The translations under genes were made by a program, and so were the position numbers. Shown here in pieces: positions 9,501-15,845 of a stretch of 37,358 nucleotides of DNA. Source of the DNA: an uncultured Bacteroidales bacterium (GTDB lineage: Bacteria; Bacteroidota; Bacteroidia; Bacteroidales; Bacteroidaceae). A model generated the notes under the pieces. The model made no database searches. It saw only the letters and a program-made list of their open reading frames with translations, and had not been told where the DNA came from. The stretch spans positions 1 through 37,358 of the forward strand of contig CASFRV010000017.1 in NCBI GenBank assembly GCA_949297215.1. Direction: 5' to 3'. Position 1 is the stretch's first letter, and every line of letters begins with the position of its first letter.

Positions 9501-10725
9501 GCCCTTTGGCCGTGCCGACCGCCGGCGCAAGATTGTGGCCCCGTTCTTCACCCCCTTCTTCTCGCCCCTTGTGCCCGCCCTCATGCGCCTGGCGGGCTAC
9601 GACGTCGACAACCTGCCGCCGAGCGACGCGCAGTCGGCCGAATGGGGCCTGCGCTACGCCAACAACGAGGTGTGCTACCCCGCCACGCTCATCGTGGGCG
9701 ACGTCGTCAAGGCCTTCAAGTCGGGGCAGTACGACCCGGCGACGACGGCCGTGGCCATCACGCAGACGGGCGGCCAGTGTCGCGCGTCGAACTACATCGA
9801 ACTCATCAAGCGGGCCCTCACCGAGGCCGGCTACGGCGGCGTGCCCGTCGTGTCGGTCACCTTCGGCGAGGCCCTGGGCAACGAGCAGCCCGGCTTTGGC
9901 ATCAACTGGTTCAAGCTTGTGCCCGCCGTGCTGGGCGCCCTGCTCTTCAGCGACAGCATTGCCAAGCTCTATTATGCCACCGCCGTGCGCGAGCGCGAGC
10001 CCGGTGCGGCCCTGCGCCTCAAAGACCGCTATCTGGCCGAGGCGGCCGGGGCCGTCCTGCGGCACGAAACGCGCACGCTGCCCGCGCTGCTCGAGCGCGC
10101 TGCCGCCGACTTTGCCGCCGCCTCCACCGGCCACCCCGCACCGCGGGTGGGCGTTGTGGGCGAAATTTTCCTGAAGTTCAACCCCTTTGCCCAGAAAGAC
10201 ATCTGCGGCTGGCTCACGCAGCACGGCATCGAGGTGGTGCCGCCGCTGCTCACCGACTTTTTCCTGCAAGCCTTTGTCAACTTCGAGGTGAACCGCCGCA
10301 GCGGTCTCACGCGGAGCAGCTGGCCCGTGGCCCTCGTGCGCCGGCTGTACGGCCTCGTGTGGAAGCAGATGGAGCGCTACAACCGCGCAGGCCGGCTCCA
10401 CCCGGGCTTCGAGCCCTTCCACGACGTGTATGCCGGGGCAGCCGAGGCCCGGCGCGTCGTATCGCTCAACGCCCAGTTTGGCGAGGGCTGGCTGCTGCCG
10501 GCCGAGGTGCTCTCGCTGGCGCGCCAGGGCGTCGACCACGTGGTGAGCCTGCAACCCTTCGGCTGCATTGCCAACCACATCGTGGCCAAGGGCGTAGAAA
10601 AACGCATCAAAGAGCTGCACCCCGGCCTCCACTTCCTCTCGCTCGATTTCGACAGCGGCGTGAGCGACGTCAACGTGCTGAACCGCCTGCTGCTCTTCGC
10701 CCACAGCCTGAAAGACCCCGCCTGA
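6517..10725 (+). CDS. Giant 2-hydroxyacyl-CoA dehydratase activase-like ATPase (BadF/BadG/BcrA/BcrD type)
   Basis: 1402 residues, built from several domains. Two tandem ASKHA-fold ATPase modules come first. Module 1 starts at LGLDAGSTTLK (residue 6) and carries LIDIGGEDAKVV and NGNCAGGTGAF. Module 2 starts at LGVDSGSTTTK (about residue 324) and carries LDIGGQDMKAL and NEACSSGCGSFIE. In HgdC-type activases the Cys after each IGG-D block binds a bridging [4Fe-4S] cluster at a dimer interface; here both halves lie on one chain. A Cys-rich stretch (CQSVQRRCHGCENGC, about residues 600-615), a DUF2229-like region (from about 670) and a region resembling dehydratase D-component follow. The single-polypeptide form is widespread in anaerobes, but its substrate is not established. 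It is monocistronic, with its own promoter and terminator. No separate dehydratase subunits lie nearby. Confidence 0.9.
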   Translation: MEQTYRLGLDAGSTTLKLALLDDGGRLVFSRYERHHAKVGETLAALLADARATVGDVSVVPHVTGSVGMGIAEACGLPFVQEVVAATNYIRRHHASAATLIDIGGEDAKVVFFRDGEATDLRMNGNCAGGTGAFIDQMAILLGVPVGQLDELALGASHIYPIASRCGVFSKTDIQNLIAKNAGRADIAASIFHAVAVQTVVTLAHGCEIGAPLLFCGGPLTFLTALRKAFTDYLHLSPSDIILPANAHLVPAWGAALSADPAPSTSLSALAALTQARPAAAGALTAGLPPIFDGEDDYRRWCQRIGSGTIGERPLRPGREEVTLGVDSGSTTTKVVMLNSRDEIVFSYYHPNEGDPVAAVERGLTLFAEACDRAGTDAVITGSCSTGYGEDLIKAAFRLDDGIIETIAHYTAARHLCPDVSFILDIGGQDMKALFVHDGVINRVEINEACSSGCGSFIETFARSLGYDAAAFAREACLARRPYDLGTRCTVFMNSKVKQALREGATLRDIAAGLSYSVVKNCLYKVLRLKNTDELGPHVVVQGGTMKNDSVVRAFERLTGRKVTRSSRPELMGAVGCALHARRFAHEGVRPRELTARSACQSVQRRCHGCENGCAVTVYRFAGGNRYYAGNRCEKVFSNKGSGHAPGRNAYDEKLRLLFDRTADVARPRATVGIPRCLNMYEEYPFWHTLLTRCGLRVVLSPPSSMAAYEASARLVMSDNICFPAKLVHSHIRDLARRGVDRVFMPFVVYEKPEGGANSYNCPIVTGYSEVVRSVQGGSVPVDSPVVTFKDRRLLFRQCRTYLVGLGVPAGEVKTAFRAALAEEERFRTALVEANRAILRESRARGELTVLLAGRPYHADPLIQHRLSEMVAGLGAGVVTDDLVRAEDVATDDAHYVPQWAYANRILKAAGWVARQGPDVQCMQMTSFGCGPDAFLTDETRQLLARHGKTLTLLKIDDVSNTGSIRLRVRSAVESLRLALPHTAKAAAAPFATTPPFGRADRRRKIVAPFFTPFFSPLVPALMRLAGYDVDNLPPSDAQSAEWGLRYANNEVCYPATLIVGDVVKAFKSGQYDPATTAVAITQTGGQCRASNYIELIKRALTEAGYGGVPVVSVTFGEALGNEQPGFGINWFKLVPAVLGALLFSDSIAKLYYATAVREREPGAALRLKDRYLAEAAGAVLRHETRTLPALLERAAADFAAASTGHPAPRVGVVGEIFLKFNPFAQKDICGWLTQHGIEVVPPLLTDFFLQAFVNFEVNRRSGLTRSSWPVALVRRLYGLVWKQMERYNRAGRLHPGFEPFHDVYAGAAEARRVVSLNAQFGEGWLLPAEVLSLARQGVDHVVSLQPFGCIANHIVAKGVEKRIKELHPGLHFLSLDFDSGVSDVNVLNRLLLFAHSLKDPA

Positions 10726-10741
10726 GGCACCGCTGCCCGCC

Positions 10742-10779
10742 CGACGCACCCCGGCCCACAGCCGGGGTGCGTCGTTTTA
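10742..10779 (+). terminator. Terminator after the activase-like gene
   Basis: Perfect 14-bp stem CGACGCACCCCGGC (10742-10755) / GCCGGGGTGCGTCG (10761-10774), then TTTTAT. Confidence 0.9.
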
Positions 10780-10816
10780 TGCCGCCGGTAACAATTTTTA
10801 TAGGCGGAAAATAGCC

Positions 10817-10844
10817 TTGTTTACCGCCCCGCGGCCTATATTTG
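10817..10844 (+). promoter_or_regulatory. Promoter of the AraC-type gene
   Basis: TATATTTG at 10837-10844 fits the Bacteroidetes -7 element. TTG at 10817-10819, with a 17-bp spacer, is a partial -33 element. It lies 23 bp before the ATG at 10868, so the upstream in-frame ATG-less extension is not the real start. Confidence 0.6.
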
Positions 10845-10867
10845 TAACCAAAAACGGACACATCGCC

Positions 10868-11749
10868 ATGAATCAAGAAAGCGAACCCTCCGGTCTGGAA
10901 ATGCTGCGGGCTGCGGGCGCCACCGCCTACTGCGACGACCGCATCGCCTTTATCGACAACCTGAACAACCTGCCCCACCTGGGCGCCGTGCGCATCGACC
11001 TGTTTTTCATGCTGCTCTGCATGCGCGGAAGCGCCACCGTGGGGTTCAACGACCGCACGTTCGACATCGCTGCGGGCGATCTCCTCATCTGCCACCCCGA
11101 CGTGTTTATCGAACGCACCCGGCGGAGCGCCGACTTCGACTTCCGCTGCATCTGCCTCTCGCGCGAGCTGATGGAGCACCTCTCCGTGTCGGGCGGCGTC
11201 ACCACGTGGGATCTGTTTTTCTTCATCGACCAGTCGCCCGTCTTCTCCCTGCGTTCCGACGAGGTGCACACGTTCAGCCTCTACTACGACCTCATCCTGT
11301 CGCGCCTCACCGACCGGCCGCGGCACTTCCAGCGCGAACTGACGAACGCCCTGCTCCAAGCGTTTCTCTACGACTTCCACGACCTGCTGCAACGCTTCGT
11401 CAGCACGTCGACGGCCAAGCGCTCGCCCGCCGAAAAGAACTTCCGCGCGTTTATCAACATGCTCACGTCGACCTACCCCAAGCCGCGCCACGTACAGGAC
11501 TATGCCGACCGCCTCTGCGTCACGCCCAAGTATCTATCGGCCATCTGCAAGCGCATCAGCGGCCGCCCCGCTGCCGACATCATCGCCTATTACGTGGCCC
11601 AGGACGTGAAATATCAGCTCAAAAAGACCGACAAGTGCATCAAGCAGATATGCCACGAGCTGGGCTTCCCCAATCTGTCGTTCTTCGGCCGCTTCACGAA
11701 GAAACACTTTGGCAAGCCGCCCCGCCGCCTCCGCCTCAGCGACGACTGA
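10868..11749 (+). CDS. AraC-family transcriptional regulator
   Basis: 293 residues. The N-terminal half (about 20-165) looks like the cupin-type sensor region of AraC proteins (FFMLLCMRGSATVGFN, FDIAAGDLLICHPDVF). The C-terminal ~100 residues form the double helix-turn-helix domain: VQDYADRLCVTPKYLSAICK is the first HTH, and IKQICHELGFPNLSFFGRFT with KKHFGKPPRRLR the second. The start is set by the promoter at 10837-10844 and an ATG with an A-rich context. No ligand can be inferred. The only co-oriented neighbour is the SH3 protein 46 bp downstream, with no promoter visible between, so the two may share a transcript. Confidence 0.93.
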   Translation: MNQESEPSGLEMLRAAGATAYCDDRIAFIDNLNNLPHLGAVRIDLFFMLLCMRGSATVGFNDRTFDIAAGDLLICHPDVFIERTRRSADFDFRCICLSRELMEHLSVSGGVTTWDLFFFIDQSPVFSLRSDEVHTFSLYYDLILSRLTDRPRHFQRELTNALLQAFLYDFHDLLQRFVSTSTAKRSPAEKNFRAFINMLTSTYPKPRHVQDYADRLCVTPKYLSAICKRISGRPAADIIAYYVAQDVKYQLKKTDKCIKQICHELGFPNLSFFGRFTKKHFGKPPRRLRLSDD

Positions 11750-11795
11750 GCGCCCTGCCACCGCATCTACTTACCCACCCCCAAACAAAAAAGCC

Positions 11796-12467
11796 ATGAA
11801 AACCTCCACTCTGCTCCTCGGCCTGGCCCTGCTCGCGGCCGTTCCCGCCGCCACGGCGGCTCCCCTCCACCCCCATGCGGCTGCCCCCGCCACGCCGCGC
11901 ACCGCCGACGGCGGCCGCTACGTATGCGTGACGGCCGGCGTGGCCAACCTGCGCCGCTCGCCCTCGGCCTCGGGCGAGGTGCCCTATCGCGTGGCGCGCT
12001 GCCAGCTGCTGCCCGTCGTCGGCACGTCGGGCCAATGGACGTGCGTGAGCTGGCAGGGCGAAAAGCTCTACATCGCCACGAAGCTCGTGCGCAGCGTCGA
12101 GGCCGCCGTCGTGACGCCCGCCCTGCTCGGCGGCCGCTACGTCTCCGTCAAGCAGGACGAGGGCATGCTGCCCGCCCGCCTCAGCTTCGAGCACGACGCG
12201 GCAGGCCTGGTGAGGGCCCGCATCGAGCGCCCCTACGCCGACACGTCGCAGGGCGTGGCCGAAAGCGCCTACGTGGGCAAGTTGCCCGGCGGCGCCGGAG
12301 CCGTGCGCCTGTGGGAAGACCCCACGTGGATCGACGGGCTCGAAACGTTGCAGCAGCACGTCGAGGCCGCCCGCGGGGAGAGCCCCGACTTCTGGTACGA
12401 ACTGGTGTACGACGCCGCCACGGGCCACTTTTTCCTCTGCGACGACGAGTTTGCCCCGGCGCCCTGA
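11796..12467 (+). CDS. Secreted protein with an SH3-like domain
   Basis: 223 residues. A signal peptide covers about residues 1-24 (KTSTLLLGLALLAAVPAATA, Ala-rich cleavage region), so it is exported. Residues ~45-110 form a bacterial SH3 (SH3_3-like) module: YVCVTAGVANLRRSPSASGE, VARCQLLPVVGTSGQWTCVS, KLYIATKLVRSV. The remainder (~110-223) is not recognised; it ends in an acidic FLCDDEFAPAP. SH3_3 modules often bind peptidoglycan or regulate cell-wall enzymes, but no catalytic domain is attached here. The ATG at 11796 was chosen because the signal peptide begins there and it follows an A-rich stretch. It may be cotranscribed with the AraC gene, and two hairpins follow the stop. Confidence 0.8.
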   Translation: MKTSTLLLGLALLAAVPAATAAPLHPHAAAPATPRTADGGRYVCVTAGVANLRRSPSASGEVPYRVARCQLLPVVGTSGQWTCVSWQGEKLYIATKLVRSVEAAVVTPALLGGRYVSVKQDEGMLPARLSFEHDAAGLVRARIERPYADTSQGVAESAYVGKLPGGAGAVRLWEDPTWIDGLETLQQHVEAARGESPDFWYELVYDAATGHFFLCDDEFAPAP

Positions 12468-12491
12468 GCCCTGCCGCGCTGCGGCGCAGCG

Positions 12492-12515
12492 GGGGAGCGC
12501 GCTCCCCGATTTTCC
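12492..12515 (+). terminator. Probable terminator of the SH3 gene
   Basis: Perfect 16-bp palindrome GGGGAGCGCGCTCCCC at 12492-12507, followed by GATTTTCC. The T-run is short, so termination may be partial. Confidence 0.55.
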
Positions 12516-12543
12516 AAAAAATAATGACATGCCTCCGGGCTCG

Positions 12544-12612
12544 AAAGAGCTCACCGACGGCCCGTTTCTGCCCCCATCCGGCAGGAACGGGCCGTCGGCG
12601 TTAAGCTCTTTT
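12544..12612 (+). terminator. Long hairpin, terminator-like
   Basis: Nested stems: AAAGAGCT / AGCTCTTT outside, CCGACGGCCCGTT / AACGGGCCGTCGG in the middle and CTGCC / GGCAG inside, with a 7-base loop. The downstream arm runs into CTTTT and then GGCTTTAT. It is about 75 bases after the SH3 stop and can act as a second terminator. It could also be the core of a small RNA; no promoter was found for one. Confidence 0.6.
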
Positions 12613-12828
12613 AGGCTTTATCTCGGCCGCAGCGCCGCCCGGGCCGCAGTTTTCGCCACGGCCGTCCGCTCCCGCGCTCCCGGGGGGCCGCCCGGGGCGC
12701 CGCGGGAAGTCCGCCGGGGGCGCTCCTCGCGGGCGGGAGCGGACAGAGAAAAGAAGAAATGACGCCCGGGGATGGCAAAAGCAGGCCGCTTTGTCCGCAG
12801 ATGCGGGCCACAACGCAGCCCATGCAGG

Positions 12829-12912
12829 CCTTGCCAACGCCACAACAGGCCTTGGAAACGCAGAAACAAGCCTTGGAAACGCCACAACAGGCCTTGGAAA
12901 CGCAGAAACAGG
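12829..12912. repeat. 21-bp tandem repeat, four units
   Basis: Units start at 12829, 12850, 12871 and 12892. The core is CCTTGGAAACGC followed alternately by AGAAACARG and CACAACAGG, giving a 42-bp higher-order period. The first unit has CCTTGCCAACGC. Because 21 is a multiple of three, frames through it stay open and give repeated peptides, which explains the short ORFs on both strands. Related words (GAAACAGGCCTTGGA, CCTTGGAAAC) occur near 28276-28315. Confidence 0.88.
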
Positions 12913-13101
12913 CCTTGCTCCGCCCGCAAGGCCCGCGCGGGGCGCCAAAAAACGCGCATTTCCGACGAGGAAAAGGCCGCGGCGGCTGCGGGGCCCGTCA
13001 CGACGTTAAAAAACGTTCAGCCGACCCGTCTGTCCCACACGGCGACGGACGGCGACAAGGCGGAAAAAGAGGCTTTCCCTTGCCTTTTCTCTCACCTTTC
13101 G

Positions 13102-13195
13102 CTATCTTTGCTTTGCGAAGATAGGATGCGGTTCGGGCAAGCATGGGAAAACAAGTTTTCCCCACGCCCTGCCAACCGCCTTTTCGCTATCTTTG
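13102..13195 (+). repeat. Promoter-bearing ~85-bp repeat upstream of the glycosyltransferase operon
   Basis: CGCTATCTTTG occurs twice, with -7 elements at 13103-13110 and 13188-13195, exactly 85 bp apart. The block order between them (AAGATAGG, GCGGTTCGGG, AAAACAAGTTTTCCCC, CCGCCTTTTCGC, TATCTTTG) parallels the repeat upstream of gltX. The first copy also forms a small inverted repeat CTATCTT ... AAGATAG (13102-13124) over the -7 element. Confidence 0.75.
13188..13195 (+). promoter_or_regulatory. Promoter -7 element of the glycosyltransferase-recX-comF operon
   Basis: TATCTTTG, proximal copy, 91 bp before the ATG at 13287. A second identical element lies at 13103-13110. No clear TTTG is seen 19-20 bp upstream of either. 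Confidence 0.6.
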
Positions 13196-13286
13196 CTTCA
13201 CAAACAGGCGGAGCGCCCCGCCCGGCCTGCGCCCACTGCGGCGCGGGCCGCAAGCCGGCAGCGCTCCCCCACACACGAAAACCACC

Positions 13287-14555
13287 ATGCGCGCACTGCT
13301 GCTCAACACATCGGAACAGACGGGTGGCGCCGCCATAGCGGCCCACCGCATCATGCAGGCCCTCAACAAAAACGGCGTGCAGGCACGCATGCTCGTGCGC
13401 GACGCCACGGGCACCGACGAGCACGTCGTACGCCTGGCGCCCTCGCCCGCGCTGCGGGCCAAGTTTGTCATGGAGCGCGCGGCCATCTGGGCCGGCAACG
13501 GCTTCAGCCGCCGCCACCTGTTCGAGATAGACCCCGCCACGCACGGCACCGACGTGACGCCCTACGACGCCTTCCGCCGGGCCGACGTGGTGCATCTCCA
13601 CTGGGTGAACCAGGCTTTCCTCTCGATGGAGGGCCTCGGGCACATCTTCGCCTCGGGCAAGCCGCTGGTGTGGACGCTGCACGACATGTGGCCCATGACG
13701 GGCGTGTGCCACTACGCCCGCGAGTGCGACGGCTGGCTGTGGGGCTGCGGCCGCTGCCGGCTGCTGGCACGGCCGCGGGGCAACGACCTGTCGCGCCGCA
13801 CGTTTGTGGCCAAGCAGCGCCTCTTTGCCGGGGCCCGCGTACACATCGTGGCGTGCAGCCACTGGCTGGCCGAGCTGGCCCGCCGCTCGCCCGTGCTCGA
13901 AGGGCAGCCCGTGTGGAGCATCCCCAACCCCATCGACACCGACTTTTTCAGTCCGTCGTCGCGCGAGACGGCGCGGCGCCGCCTGGGCCTGCCCGTCGAA
14001 AAGCGCCTGCTGCTCTTTGCCGCCTACCAGGTGGGCGACCCGCTGAAAGGCGTGACCTATCTGGCCGACGCCGTCGGGCGCCTCGTGGCCGCCCGCCCCG
14101 ACCTGCGCGACCGCCTGGGCATCATCGTGGCCGGGCGCGGCGCCGACGAGTGGCGCGACCGCTTTGCCGTGCCGGCCTATCCGCAGGGCTACGTGCAGGG
14201 GGCGGCCGCCATGCGCGAGCTCTACCGCGCGGCCGACGTGCTGGCCATGCCCTCGATGGCCGACAACCTGCCCAACACCATCGTCGAGGCCATGGCCTGC
14301 GGCGTGCCCTGCGCGGGCTTCGACGTGGGCGGCCTGCCACAGCTCATCGGCCACTGCACTGACGGCTATCTAGCCCGCTACCGCGACGCCGACGACCTGG
14401 CCCGCGGCATCGAGGCTACCCTGCTGAGCCCCCGGCTCGACGCCCTGCGCCGCGCCGCACGCGAAAAGGCCGTTCACAGCTATTCCGAAACGGCCGTGGC
14501 GCGGCAGTATGCCCGGGTCTATGAACAAGCTATCGAAGAAACCTCAAACAGATAA
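13287..14555 (+). CDS. Glycosyltransferase family 4 (GT-B fold)
   Basis: 422 residues, cytosolic. The N-terminal domain starts with LLLNTSEQTGGAAIAAHRI, a Gly/Ala-rich acceptor-side loop. It continues with VVHLHWVNQAFLS and WTLHDMWPMTGVCHYA, with a Cys-rich CDGWLWGCGRCRLL that is common in the colanic-acid-type (WcaC-like) GT4 group. The C-terminal donor-binding domain has IPNPIDTDFFSP, and PSMADNLPNTIVEAMACGVP carries the E-x7-E-like retaining GT4 motif. The ATG at 13287 was chosen over an in-frame upstream ATG at 13143, which lies before the proximal promoter. It is the first gene of a four-gene operon, and the GT2 gene starts one base after its stop codon. The acceptor glycan (capsule, O-antigen or exopolysaccharide) is not defined. 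Confidence 0.92.
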   Translation: MRALLLNTSEQTGGAAIAAHRIMQALNKNGVQARMLVRDATGTDEHVVRLAPSPALRAKFVMERAAIWAGNGFSRRHLFEIDPATHGTDVTPYDAFRRADVVHLHWVNQAFLSMEGLGHIFASGKPLVWTLHDMWPMTGVCHYARECDGWLWGCGRCRLLARPRGNDLSRRTFVAKQRLFAGARVHIVACSHWLAELARRSPVLEGQPVWSIPNPIDTDFFSPSSRETARRRLGLPVEKRLLLFAAYQVGDPLKGVTYLADAVGRLVAARPDLRDRLGIIVAGRGADEWRDRFAVPAYPQGYVQGAAAMRELYRAADVLAMPSMADNLPNTIVEAMACGVPCAGFDVGGLPQLIGHCTDGYLARYRDADDLARGIEATLLSPRLDALRRAAREKAVHSYSETAVARQYARVYEQAIEETSNR

Positions 14556-15350
14556 ATGACAGAAACAGAACCGCCGCTGAAAATAACGGTGGCCACCGTG
14601 ACCTATAACGCCGCAGCGCTCATCGACGCCACCATCGCCAGCGTGGAGCGGCAAGACTACCCGTGGGTGGAGCACATCATCGTCGACGGCAACTCGCGCG
14701 ACGACACGCTGGCCCACGTACACCGCTACCAGGAGCGCAACAGCGTGGCCTCCGTGCGCCACGAAATCGTGTGCATCAGCGAACCCGACAACGGCCTGTA
14801 CGACGCCATGAACAAGGCGCTCGAACTGGCCACGGGCTCCTACATCGTCTTCCTCAACGCGGGCGACCGCCTGCACGACGCCGCCACGCTGAGCCGCGTG
14901 GCCCGCACCGCGCAGAGCCGGGAGCCGCTGCCCGCCGTCGTCTACGGCCACACCGACCTGGTCGACGCCGAAGGGCGCTTCGTGCGCCACCGCCGCCTGG
15001 CACCGCCGCCGCGGCTCACGTGGCGCTCGTTTGCCCGGGGCATGCTCGTGTGCCACCAGGCCTTCTACGCCCGCACCGACCTGGCCCGCGCCTGCCGCTA
15101 CGACCTGCGCTACCGCTTCTCGGCCGACTTCGACTGGTGCGTGCGCCTGCTCAAAGAGGCGGCCCGCCGGCGCCTGCCCGTGTGTGGCCTGGGTGCCGTC
15201 GCGGCCGACTATCTGAGCGAAGGCCTCACCACGCAAAACCACCGGGCCTCGCTGCGCGAGCGCTTTGCCATCATGACGCACCACTACGGCCTCGTGCCCA
15301 CCGTGCTGCGCCACGCCTGGTTTGTGGTGCGCGCCGTCGTGAAAAAATAA
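14556..15350 (+). CDS. Glycosyltransferase family 2 (GT-A fold)
   Basis: 264 residues. VATVTYNAAALIDATIASV (about residues 8-26) is the nucleotide-sugar-binding start of GT2. HIIVDGNSRDDT follows, then NGLYDAMNKALELATG and IVFLNAGDRLHD, a DxD-equivalent (AGD) region. The C-terminal half has FARGMLVCHQAFYAR and RFSADFDWCVRLLKE, where the ADFDW block is typical of the WcaA/WcaE-like GT2 group. It starts directly after the preceding stop (TAA then ATG), so it is translated from the same message, and the two enzymes probably act in sequence on the same glycan. A small hairpin (15352-15366) follows the stop. Confidence 0.92.
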   Translation: MTETEPPLKITVATVTYNAAALIDATIASVERQDYPWVEHIIVDGNSRDDTLAHVHRYQERNSVASVRHEIVCISEPDNGLYDAMNKALELATGSYIVFLNAGDRLHDAATLSRVARTAQSREPLPAVVYGHTDLVDAEGRFVRHRRLAPPPRLTWRSFARGMLVCHQAFYARTDLARACRYDLRYRFSADFDWCVRLLKEAARRRLPVCGLGAVAADYLSEGLTTQNHRASLRERFAIMTHHYGLVPTVLRHAWFVVRAVVKK

Positions 15351-15351
15351 A

Positions 15352-15366
15352 GCCCGCAACGCGGGC
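15352..15366. other. Small hairpin between GT2 gene and recX
   Basis: GCCCGC-AAC-GCGGGC follows the GT2 stop directly. There is no T-run. It may only modulate read-through to recX 18 bases later. Confidence 0.5.
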
Positions 15367-15383
15367 CTCATCTCCCCCTGAAC

Positions 15384-15845
15384 ATGAAGACCTATACCCC
15401 CGACGAGGCCTACGCCCGCCTGGCCGCCACGTGTGCGCGCCGCGAGCTGGCCCCGCGCAACGTGCGGCTCACGCTGGCCCGCATGGGGCTCGACGCCGCC
15501 GCGGCCGACGACGTGCTGCACCGCCTCGAAGCCGAGGGCTTCGTGGACGAGCGGCGCTATGCCCGTGCCTTCGTGCACGACAAAACGCTCTACGACCGCT
15601 GGGGCCGCGTCAAGACGCGCCACGCCCTGGCGCAGCACGGCATATCGGCCCGGGCGGCCGACGAAGCCCTGGCCACCATCGACGACGAGGCCTATGCCGA
15701 GGGGCTGCATGCCCTGCTGGCGGCCAAGGCGCGCACCCTCAGGGAGAGCGACGCCCGCCTGCGCCGCCTCAAACTGATGCGCTACGCCGCGGGACGCGGC
15801 TACGAGCCCGAAGCCATCGCCCGATGCCTGCCCCCCGACGACTGA
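15384..15845 (+). CDS. recX: RecX-family regulatory protein
   Basis: 153 residues, the usual RecX length. In other bacteria RecX binds RecA filaments and inhibits or remodels them. The sequence is a series of three-helix units with the family's landmarks: LAATCARRELAPRNVRLTL, VLHRLEAEGFVDERRYARAF, and DRWGRVKTRHALAQHGIS. It has no recA next to it; the neighbours are glycosyltransferases and comF. Its last 22 bases overlap the start of comF, which indicates translational coupling. Confidence 0.93.
   Translation: MKTYTPDEAYARLAATCARRELAPRNVRLTLARMGLDAAAADDVLHRLEAEGFVDERRYARAFVHDKTLYDRWGRVKTRHALAQHGISARAADEALATIDDEAYAEGLHALLAAKARTLRESDARLRRLKLMRYAAGRGYEPEAIARCLPPDD

Larger units (their letters stand above)
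12613..13286. other. Gene-free stretch with inverted repeats, tandem repeat and promoter duplication
   Basis: No convincing gene. Contents in order: a GC-rich inverted repeat with 12-bp arms GTCCGCTCCCGC (12664-12675) and GCGGGAGCGGAC (12733-12744); a 21-bp tandem repeat (12829-12912); a GCCAAAAAACGCG block near 12943 that recurs near 28208; and two promoter-like units ending at 13110 and 13195. Several short frames are open here, but their sequences are repeat-driven. Confidence 0.7.

Noticed and set aside
6604-10749. 1381-codon minus-strand frame opposite the activase gene
   Set aside because: Antisense shadow caused by high GC at third positions; His/Ala/Gly-rich with no recognisable domain. 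The plus strand carries clear ATPase motifs.
12829-12912. Possible CRISPR array
   Set aside because: Units are 21 bp with no unique spacers; this is a simple tandem repeat, and no cas genes are present.
12759-13124. Gln/Leu-rich repeat ORF (and frames in other phases) over the 21-bp repeat
   Set aside because: The repeat length is a multiple of three and keeps all frames open. There is no promoter or conserved protein feature, and the peptides outside the repeat are not protein-like.
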